In this document: piece after piece, positions 1 to 7,000 of the stretch
Layout of the letters: the number at the start of each line of letters is the position of its first letter
Numbering within the stretch: the stretch's first letter is position 1
Source of the DNA: DATKWS01 sp035529435
Lineage (GTDB): Bacteria; Krumholzibacteriota; Krumholzibacteriia; Krumholzibacteriales; Krumholzibacteriaceae
Reading direction: 5' to 3'
NCBI GenBank assembly: GCA_035529435.1
Contig: DATKWS010000161.1
Location: 1-7,079 of the forward strand
DNA length: 7,079 nucleotides
Position numbers and translations under genes: made by a program
The notes under the pieces: generated by a model
Databases searched by the model: none
What the model was told of the DNA's origin: nothing
Seen by the model: only the letters and a program-made list of their open reading frames with translations

Positions 1-1
1 G

Positions 2-2206
2 GACGCCGCGTGGTCGCCGGACGGCAAGAGGATCGCCTACCTGTCCGACCGGAGCGGTGAATACGAGATCTACATCGTCGATCAGAAGGGTGAGGAACAG
101 GCGGTTCGGCTCACGGAGCACAAGGATGGATACCGCCACACACTCCGGTGGTCGCCGGACGGCACAAAGATCGCATTCGCCGATCAAACGCTCGGCTGCT
201 ATTACCTCGATGTCGAAACGAAGAAGATCATCAAGGTCGACAGGGCAGAGTACGAGAACATAGATGTTTCGCTCGATCTCAAGCCGATCCACGACTTCGC
301 GTGGTCGCCGGACAGTCGTTACATCGCGTACTCGAAGATGGACGCCGATCTGGTGTACAAGGTCTACATCTACTCGCTCGAGGACAAGAAGGCCCGCTGC
401 GCGAGCAACGGCCTCTTCAACGATTTCAATCCCGTATTCTCGACAGATGGAACGCATCTCTTCTTCGTATCGAACCGCCGTTTCAATCCGACGCTCTGCG
501 ACTTCGAATGGGAGATGGTCTACAAGGACGTCGCGGGTATCTACTGCCTGACGCTCGCGAAGGACGGCGGATCGCGTTTTCCCTTGCGGAGCGACGAGGA
601 AGGCGAGGTGGAGAAGGACAAGGATGAGAGCGGTGAACCGGCGGTGAAGATAGATTTCGAAGGTCTCGCCGGCCGGATCGAGCATGTTCCCCTGCCGGCG
701 GGGAACTACCGGTATCTTTCGGCCAACGAATCGGCGCTCTTCTACCTGAACAAGGACAAGGGGGATTTCAACCGTTTCGAATTCCGGAGCATCGGTCCGA
801 TGAACCTGTACCGGTTCTCATTCGACGATCGCGAGGAAAAAACGGTCATCGAAGGGATCGATGAATACAAGCTCTCGGCCGACGGAAAGCACATCGTTTA
901 CAAGAAAGGAAACTCGGTCGGCATCATCGATGCGACCGTGACCGATTCGAAGGGTGAGGTGCTCGATCTCTCCGATCTCACGATGTCTCTCGATCCCATC
1001 GCCGAGTGGACGCAGATTTTCGACGAGGCATGGCGCATGGAACGGGATTTCTACTACGAGCCCGGTATGCATGGGATCGACTGGAACGCGATGAAGGTGA
1101 AGTACGGGAGGCTGATCCCCTTCGTCTCATGCCGGCAGGATCTCCGGTACGTCATCGGGGAGTTGATCGGCGAGCTCAACACCTCGCACACCTACGTTTT
1201 CGGCGGCGACCAGCAGCGGTCGGCCGGGACGGTCGACGTCGGGATGCTCGGCGTCGACTGGACGGTGGACGCGAACAGCAACCGGTACCGCTTCGGCAAG
1301 ATCTACCGCGTTCCCGACTGGACCTCGGAGGTCATTCCGCCGCTCGCCAAACCCGGCGTCGACGTGAACGAGGGAGACTATCTCCTGCGGGTGAACGGCC
1401 GCGACGTAACGGCGGACCGGAATATCTACAGCTATTTCCAGGGCCTCGCCGGCAAGCAGGTGACGATTCTCGTGAATGGCGGGCCGAATGAAAAGGGCGC
1501 GCGCGAGTATAGCGTCGAACCCCTCAGCGGCGAATACACGCTCAGGTACAACGATTGGATGGAACACAACCGCATGGTGGCGGACCGGGAATCGGGCGGG
1601 CAGATCGGGTATCTCCATCTCCCCGACACCTATCTCGGATCCTGCCGTGAATTTCCAAAGTACTTCTACTCACAGCTCCGGAAAAAAGCCCTGATCGTCG
1701 ACGGCCGATTCAACGGGGGAGGTCTCGATCCCGATATCTTCCTCCGACGGCTCGACAAGGAGATCCTCGGGTACTGGACGCGGAGGTACTCGCACGATCA
1801 AACGAGTCCGGCGATCGCGACGCGCGCGCACATGGTCTGCCTGACGAACCGCCAGGCGGGCTCGGGCGGCGACATGCTCCCGATGGAATTCCAGATGAAG
1901 GAGATGGGCCCCGTGATCGGAACGCGGACGTGGGGCGGGCTCGTCGGCGTGTCGATGTGGCTCGGCCTCATCGACGGCGGCGGACTCTCGGCGCCCGATT
2001 ACCGCATCTATACCCCCGACGGGCGATGGATCGTCGAGAACGAGGGAGTCGAGCCCGACATCGTCGTCGATCTCGACCCGGCCGAGGTGCGGCGCGGCTA
2101 TGACGCCCAGCTCATGAAGGCGATCGAGGTTCTGAAGAAGATGATCGAGGAGGATCCACTGTCGTGGCCCGAGCACGAACAATTTCCCGATGACGGCGGC
2201 AGGTAG
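2..2206 (+). CDS. Tricorn core protease (S41-type serine protease), 5'-truncated
   Basis: The frame is open from base 2 to the TAG at 2204-2206, giving 734 residues; the N-terminus lies outside the window. An internal Met at 338 is not the start, because propeller repeats continue upstream of it. Residues 1 to about 330 are beta-propeller, with WSPDG/WSPDS blade motifs. About 334-405 resembles C1 (EAWRMERDFYYEP to NTSHTYV), 410-510 a PDZ domain, and 514-720 C2. Expected catalytic residues are present: Ser395-His396 (nt 1184-1189, in NTSHTY), the NGGG oxyanion segment at 571-574, nucleophile Ser621 (nt 1862, AGSGGD) and Glu679 (nt 2036, VENEGVEPDI). The Ser-to-Glu spacing of 58 matches Ser965/Glu1023 of Thermoplasma tricorn. 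The family forms large oligomers that cut peptides, including proteasome products in archaea; bacterial versions may be cytosolic or exported, which the missing N-terminus leaves open. It converges on the minus-strand cluster and is probably a separate transcription unit. The family call is secure; the substrate is unknown. Confidence 0.95.
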   Translation, partial: DAAWSPDGKRIAYLSDRSGEYEIYIVDQKGEEQAVRLTEHKDGYRHTLRWSPDGTKIAFADQTLGCYYLDVETKKIIKVDRAEYENIDVSLDLKPIHDFAWSPDSRYIAYSKMDADLVYKVYIYSLEDKKARCASNGLFNDFNPVFSTDGTHLFFVSNRRFNPTLCDFEWEMVYKDVAGIYCLTLAKDGGSRFPLRSDEEGEVEKDKDESGEPAVKIDFEGLAGRIEHVPLPAGNYRYLSANESALFYLNKDKGDFNRFEFRSIGPMNLYRFSFDDREEKTVIEGIDEYKLSADGKHIVYKKGNSVGIIDATVTDSKGEVLDLSDLTMSLDPIAEWTQIFDEAWRMERDFYYEPGMHGIDWNAMKVKYGRLIPFVSCRQDLRYVIGELIGELNTSHTYVFGGDQQRSAGTVDVGMLGVDWTVDANSNRYRFGKIYRVPDWTSEVIPPLAKPGVDVNEGDYLLRVNGRDVTADRNIYSYFQGLAGKQVTILVNGGPNEKGAREYSVEPLSGEYTLRYNDWMEHNRMVADRESGGQIGYLHLPDTYLGSCREFPKYFYSQLRKKALIVDGRFNGGGLDPDIFLRRLDKEILGYWTRRYSHDQTSPAIATRAHMVCLTNRQAGSGGDMLPMEFQMKEMGPVIGTRTWGGLVGVSMWLGLIDGGGLSAPDYRIYTPDGRWIVENEGVEPDIVVDLDPAEVRRGYDAQLMKAIEVLKKMIEEDPLSWPEHEQFPDDGGR
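11..316 (+). repeat. Three beta-propeller blade repeats (WSPDG/S)
   Basis: Near-identical 14-base stretches reading tggtcgccggac plus gg or ag begin at 11, 149 and 302, each in the tricorn frame and encoding WSPDG, WSPDG and WSPDS followed by an IA(Y/F) strand. The spacing is 46 and then 51 codons, as expected for successive four-stranded blades. These are protein repeats kept similar at the DNA level, not a mobile or regulatory repeat. A weaker fourth copy (FSTDGTHLFFVS) follows near 440-470. Confidence 0.75.
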
Positions 2207-2222
2207 GTTGGTGGGGTGATCG

Positions 2223-2241
2223 GCGGGGACGGCGCCCCCGC
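2223..2241. terminator. Possible GC-rich hairpin between convergent genes
   Basis: GCGGGG (2223-2228) can pair with CCCCGC (2236-2241) around a 7-nt loop. It lies in the 47-nt gap between the tricorn stop and the Nif3-like stop, where a bidirectional terminator would be expected. Neither strand shows a clear T-run after the stem, so it does not meet the usual intrinsic-terminator form. The function is inferred from position only. Confidence 0.3.
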
Positions 2242-2253
2242 ATTGAGGGGTGG

Positions 2254-3009
2254 TTACAAGCCCGTCGGGACATCGATGAATCGCACCGGAACGCCGAGCT
2301 CTCTGTGCAGGCGCTCTCCCAGGGCCTGCACCCCGAGAGTTTCGGTTGCGTAGTGGCCGGCGCAGATCAGGTTGATACGCGATTCCCGGGCGGTGTGGTA
2401 CGCCGCGTGCGACGTCTCGCCGGTGAGCAGCGCCCCGCAACCCGCCTCCGAGGCCGCCTGCACCAGGCCGGCGCCTCCCCCGGAAACGATACCGAGCGTC
2501 CGGATCCTCGGCCTGCCGAATTCGAAAGTCCTGACCGGTGCATCGAGTGCCCTCCGCAGCTTCGCCGCCACGCCGCGCGGCGTCATCTCACGCGGAAGGA
2601 TTCCGCGGAGTCCTATCGATACACCATGGTACTCCCCGAAGGGGACGGTTTCGCGTAGCTCGAAAATGCGACCCAGGCAGACGTTGTTGCCGAACTCCGG
2701 ATGGCAGTCCAGCGGGAGGTGGGCGGCATAGAGGGAGACGCCGCGTGAGAGGAGCAGCTTCAGGCGCACGGCGAGGGGGCCCATGACCGGCTGCGGGGTC
2801 CCCCAGAGGATGCCGTGATGTGCGATGAGAAGGTTCGCCCCGGTGCGGATCGTTTTACGTATCGACTCCTCGCAGGCGTCGACGGCACAGCATGCAGCGG
2901 CGACCGTTCTCGATCCCTCGACCTGCAGCCCGTTCAGGGCCGAATCGGATGCGAAGGAGGCGATCTCAAGCGTTTCGTCGAGGAATCCGACAACTGTTTT
3001 GAGCCGCAC
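2254..3009 (-). CDS. Nif3/YbgI-like dinuclear metal center protein
   Basis: This 251-residue protein is about the length of short-form Nif3 proteins such as E. coli YbgI. The family signature is complete: LNGLQVEG near residues 25-32, IAHHG with His64-His65, HLPLD with His97 and Asp101, GNN at 107-109, GETSH at 197-201, and a C-terminal GHYATE with His219 and Glu223. His64, His65, Asp101, His219 and Glu223 match the usual two-metal ligand set, so the site looks intact. The family forms toroidal hexamers. Its members are often labelled GTP cyclohydrolase 1 type 2 on thin evidence, and the true reaction is unsettled. The start is GTG at 3007-3009, one nt after the stop of the upstream metallophosphatase gene and supported by an AAGAGGA ribosome binding site 8 nt away; it ends with TAA. 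It is the last gene of the minus-strand cluster, where co-translation with a metal-dependent phosphatase hints at nucleotide or phosphate-ester chemistry, but this is only inference. Confidence 0.93.
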   Translation of the reverse strand: MRLKTVVGFLDETLEIASFASDSALNGLQVEGSRTVAAACCAVDACEESIRKTIRTGANLLIAHHGILWGTPQPVMGPLAVRLKLLLSRGVSLYAAHLPLDCHPEFGNNVCLGRIFELRETVPFGEYHGVSIGLRGILPREMTPRGVAAKLRRALDAPVRTFEFGRPRIRTLGIVSGGGAGLVQAASEAGCGALLTGETSHAAYHTARESRINLICAGHYATETLGVQALGERLHRELGVPVRFIDVPTGL

Positions 3010-3010
3010 G

Positions 3011-4048
3011 CTACCGGTCCTCTTCGGCAGTACTCATCTTTGACGCCTCGAGTTCCTCCTCGTACGATTTCTCGAACGCCACGAATTCAGGATCACCGTC
3101 GAGCGAGAGGAGGACTTTCCCCATATCCTTCGGGGTGTATCTTGGTACGCCCCCGTCGATCGTTACATCGATCTCGGCGAACGAGGAACGGTTCGGGCCG
3201 GTGTCGATCACGATCGTTTCACCGATGTATTCATAATGCATGCCGTTGTGCGTCCGGTGGCCGTTGATGACGATATCGAGACCGGGCACCTCCCTGGCCA
3301 GCTCGAGGCTGTTCTCCCAGCCGAGATGGCTCAGTGCGATGATCAGGTCGCATCCGCGCTTCTTCAGGGTGGAAATCGTTTCGAGCACCGTCATCCTCGT
3401 ATCGCGCACTTCGTAGTATTCGTGTATCTCCTCATCGACCGCATGAATGTAGGTTGGAAGGACGACGCTCAGTATTCCGACCGTGATTCCCCCCGTGCGC
3501 CAGAACAGCAGCCGGCGTCCCCCGGCGGTGGCGACGATATATGGTTTGACGAGGTGCCCGCTGCCGCGTTTATCGATGATGTTGGAGGAAACGAGGGTAA
3601 GATCGGCCTCTTTCATCGTCTCGAGTAACCGCTTGCGGCCGAACTTGATCTCGTTCTCGCCGATTCCGACGGCATCGTATCCGAGCCGCTTCATGCCTTT
3701 GAAGAAGTAACGATCCTTGATGTCCTGGTATCTGGTTCTCAAGGGGGAGCAGAAATCACCGGCATCGACCAACAGGACCGGCTTTTCTTCGCGACGCTGT
3801 CGGATGAGGGTGGCCCACCGGGCCATCCCGGAGTAGTGCTCCGCCTTTCATCCGCATGGTTCGCGGTACCCCTTAAGGTCGCTCGTGACGAAGATACTGA
3901 GTGTCGTGCCGTCGGGGATCACGTCGCCGGTGTCATCCGACCGTGCGACGCGTATCTTGAGCGGGATATAGATCACGAGAAGCACGGCGAACAGTATAAG
4001 GGCCGCGGGTATAAAGGGGAAATTCTGTTTTTTACTGGTTTTTCTCAT
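3011..4048 (-). CDS. Membrane-anchored 5'-nucleotidase-like metallophosphatase; candidate selenoprotein with in-frame UGA (Sec67)
   Basis: Read through one TGA (3848-3850), the frame from ATG 4048-4046 to TAG 3013-3011 encodes 345 residues. Residues 1-10 are basic and about 11-30 form a hydrophobic helix, so this is probably a signal anchor with an exported catalytic domain. The domain resembles the N-terminal half of UshA/5'-nucleotidases: motif I TSDLKGYREPCG-U (Asp57, Cys65, Sec67), GMARWATLIRQ (74-84), LLVDAGD (Asp95, Asp98), GIGENE (Asn132, Glu133), SSN (Asn156), SHLG (His241) and NGHRTH (His264, His267). UshA's C-terminal substrate domain is absent. Relatives I recall have EPCGC followed by GGLARRA, so TGA stands at the second Cys. 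Motif I has Lys59 where classical enzymes have the His of DxH. The ATG lies inside the upstream regulator gene (17-nt overlap) with no strong ribosome binding site, implying coupling. Without readthrough the products are a 66-residue anchor peptide and a 271-residue domain from Met75 (3826) lacking motif I. Alternatives are a pseudogene or sequencing error. The family is firm; Sec is likely, not proven. Confidence 0.82.
3018..3024 (-). promoter_or_regulatory. Ribosome binding site deciding the GTG start of the Nif3-like gene
   Basis: On the minus strand AAGAGGA lies 8 nt before the GTG at 3009-3007. It sits inside the last codons of the metallophosphatase gene. It supports the non-ATG start, and its position suggests translational coupling between the two genes. 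Confidence 0.65.
3808..3829 (-). promoter_or_regulatory. Candidate bacterial SECIS hairpin
   Basis: Read on the minus strand this segment folds as GGG, a bulged A, UGGCCC, apical loop GGU, GGGCCA, CCC: nine Watson-Crick pairs with one bulge. The stem begins 18 nt after the TGA and the GGU loop begins 28 nt after it. Bacterial SECIS elements sit inside the coding region just after UGA, with a small apical loop holding a G in the first two positions; the E. coli fdhF loop also contains GGU, at 18 nt. A competing stem, CCGGG / CCCGG around AUGG (3818-3831), uses some of the same bases. GC-rich coding DNA forms hairpins easily, so this supports the Sec reading but does not prove it. Confidence 0.55.
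3848..3850 (-). other. Candidate selenocysteine codon (in-frame TGA)
   Basis: The codons before it read E-P-C-G and those after it read K-A-E-H-Y-S-G-M-A-R-W-A-T-L-I-R-Q, so both sides belong to one conserved motif in one frame. TGA differs from the Cys codons TGC and TGT only at the third base, which is typical of Sec/Cys exchange. It is the only in-frame TGA within the roughly 2,300 codons of the window's genes. Confidence 0.68.
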
Positions 4049-7000
4049 GGTTTCGCAACTTCGAGTAAAGCGTCGGTTTCGAGATGCCGAGGAGTCCCGC
4101 GGCCTTTGTCTTGTCGTTCGTTTTATCGACCACCTTCTTGCAGAGCATCCCCTCCACCTTGGGAAGCAGGGGGTCGCTCTTTGAAAACGGCGTGTTTTCG
4201 AGGAGGTACTCGATACTCTCCTCGAGGGAGACACTCGATTCCACCCGCTGGCTCTCCCGCCGCTTTACGACGTTGTCCGGCAAATCCTCGGGGAGTATCG
4301 TGTCCTTCTTCGTGATTATGATGAGCCGGTTGATCAGGTTCTCCAGCTCCCTCACATTTCCCGGCCACGGATAATTCGCGATGTATGTCATCGCCTCCGG
4401 CGAAATTTGCTTGATAGGAATATTGTACAATTGGCAGTGCATGGTCAAGAAATGATTGCAGAGCGGCTCGATATCCTCTTTCCGTTCCTTCAACGCGGGG
4501 ACCCTGATCGGAAAGATGTTTATCCGGTAAAAGAGGTCCTCCCGGAAGTTGCCCTGTTTCACGAGCGCGAGAAGGTCCTTGTTGGTGGCCGTGATGATTC
4601 TGACGTTCGTTTTCACCTCTCTTGTTCCACCGACCCGGTAGAATTTCTGCTCCTCGAGCACCCGCAGCAGCTTCGGCTGGAGCTCCAGCGGCATATCGCC
4701 GATCTCGTTGAGGAACAGGGTACCACCTTCGGCGGCTTCGAAATGCCCGATCTTGAGGCGGTGGGCGCCGGTAAATGAGCCCTTCTCGTGCCCGAAAAGC
4801 TCGCTCTCGAGCAGGTCGCGCGGGAAGGCGGCGGTGTTGAGGGAAACGAACGGTTTTTCACCGCGATGACTGGAGTAATGAATCACCTTCGCGATCTTAT
4901 CCTTTCCGGTGCCGTTCGGACCGGTCAGGAGCACGGTCGTGTCCATTTCCTTGATGCCGGCGATAAGCTCGAAAATATTCCTCATCGCCGGCGATTCGCC
5001 GATGATATCATGGATGAAGGGGCGTTCCTTCGTCTGGACCGGTATCTGTTTCGTGTTTTGCCGTGCGCTGTTCATATCGGTGATTTTCTGTGAGAGAAGG
5101 TTTCTCTCGAGGCCGAGGGCGAGCTGCTGGCTTAATGCGAGCAGGAAACTGTGATCCTCATCCGATGGTATGGCGTTGCTCTCATCCGAATCGAGATAGA
5201 GATATCCCGTCACCTCGTCTTGTATCCACAGCGGAATGCATATGATCCCGCGATGCCGCGCGAGGAACTCGCCGCTCACCTTCCCCGCGGGGATTGCCGT
5301 GCGTGATATGTCGAGCGGGTATCCGAGCTGCCGGGCGATATTGAGTATCGCGATGATATTCTCGTCGGTGATAACCGAACCCACGTCGAATCCGCAGCCG
5401 GACGCGAGTATCCGGTATGTCTCGTTTCCATTGCTCTGGAGCACGAGGGCCGCGCGTTTCATGCCCGTGATCTGACGGGCCATATCGGTGATGGAGCTGT
5501 AGAGCGTTTCCGGGTCCTGCGTCGTGCGTATGAGAGACGTGATACGGCACAGGGCCCTGAAGCGTTCGCTGTCCGAGTGGATCTCTGCCAGGGAGAGCGG
5601 TTGCCGGCTGTCCAGCTTTTCAAGCAGCCTCGTGATCTGGGACGGGGGAGTTTCTCCTTCGCCCACCAGCGAGCTGCCCCGCAGCAGGTACTCGCGTGCG
5701 AGTTGCTCGTTCCCCTCCTCGAGGCAGAGCTCGCCGATCTCAGCGGCTATGGATGCAGCCGCAATCTTTCTCCCGAGAAGCGATAGTTCCAGGCTGCTTC
5801 CCTCGAGCAGCCGTTTACCCTGTTCCCGCTTGCCCTCCGCAACGAGTATCCGCCCTTCGAGCACGTTCAGCAGGCAGGTTTCGAGCCGGGAGCCGATCTG
5901 CCGGTTCAGGTTCTTCGCCTTCTCGAGCAGATCGGTGCTCTCGTCGATCTTGCCTTCGCGCAGGTTCAGCTCGCCGAGCCTGCGGAACACGACAGCCTTT
6001 TCCCTCACGGAGCTCGTCCGCTCACACATGTGGAGGTCCTGGAAGTAGAAATTTTTCGCCTCATCGAGTTCTCCGCGGAGAAAATGAATTTCTCCCATCG
6101 TCCCGTACAATTCGGCGAGCAATTGCTGGTTCCCGATATCCTCCGCGAGACGTCTTGCCACGAGGCAGTTCTCCTCGGCCTCCTCGATCTTTTCCCCGTC
6201 CAGGTAGGCGAGCGCTATATTCAAATGCACGGCCGCGAGGCCGGGGAGATTGTTGTTTCTCTGCTTGAGCTCCATGCTTTTTTTGAAGCACTCGAGCGCT
6301 TTGCGCACCTTGCCCAAATCCCGGTATACGAGACCGAGATTGTTGAAACTCGCCGCGACTCCGATCTCGTCGTTGCAGTCCTCCCTCAGCGAGAGGCATT
6401 TCTTGTAACAGAGAATCGCTTCCTCGTAGTTGCTTCTGTTCCAGTTTATCGCGCCCATCATGTTGTATGCCTGCGAGATCTCCCGCGGGTACTGCTTCTT
6501 ATCGAGAAGCTTGTGAACGATCAGACAGTTTTCCCACGATTTGTCGAAGGCCCCGAGCCGGTAGTGCACCCAGGCGAGATCATTGTACAGTTTGGACCGT
6601 TCGTTGGACATGATGTGTTCGCCGTGGGACGCAAGTGCTTCCTCGAGGAGCTTCTGCGCCTTGATGAATTCTCCCTTCTTCTCGAGTATCTCGCTCTCCC
6701 GCCGGACCGCTTCGACCGAGAGCGCCCTGAACTTCTCCACGTCCCCTTTCTTTTGCGTTTCTTTCCTGCACCGCCGGTACAGGTTCTCGGCCTTTTCCAA
6801 GTTGCCGATGAGGGAGAAATAGTTACCGAGCTCGAGAAGGAGTTTGAATCTGATATCAGGCGGCAGGTGCTGGTCGAGTTTCTCCTGAAGGAAGCTCTCG
6901 TTGAAACAGTTGATCGCGCAGAGGCATTTCTTTTTCAAAAGGAGGTGAAAGAGCTCGAATCCCTTCATCGCCGCCTCGTTCTTCTTTTGCGCGCCGGCGA

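Noticed and set aside
1670..2440. A 256-codon minus-strand open frame opposite the tricorn 3' end
   Set aside because: It spans the antisense of tricorn codons, the convergent gap and part of the Nif3-like gene in the wrong frame, and its translation is Arg- and Pro-rich with no recognisable domain. GC-rich genes commonly leave such frames open.
3011..3826. Metallophosphatase gene starting at the ATG at 3826 (271 residues)
   Set aside because: It would lack the first metal motif and the membrane anchor, both of which lie in the same frame just upstream across the TGA. The nearest SD-like GGAG is 12 nt from the ATG and the ATG sits in the predicted hairpin. Kept only as the fallback product if UGA is read as stop.
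3848..3850. UGA reassigned to Trp or Gly across the genome (codes 4 or 25)
   Set aside because: The four genes end in TAG or TAA, so stop usage alone does not exclude it. However, only one in-frame TGA occurs in about 2,300 codons, TGG and GGN codons are used normally, and the DNA is GC-rich. Reassignment would give many TGA codons.
3848..4234. A 128-codon minus-strand frame from an ATG at 4234 running into the metallophosphatase anchor
   Set aside because: Its first 62 codons lie inside the regulator gene in another frame and look like shadow translation (rich in Arg and Ser). The real start is the ATG at 4048, which gives a basic n-region and hydrophobic helix.
5524..6048. Plus-strand frame of 174 codons opposite the regulator
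   Set aside because: A Ser/Arg-rich shadow of the TPR and linker region; the opposite strand has clear TPR homology.
5900..6900. Frequent ctcgag/ctcgagg words across the regulator gene
   Set aside because: They encode the repeated Leu-Glu pairs of the TPR helices with the preferred codons of this genome; there is no regular spacing or array structure.
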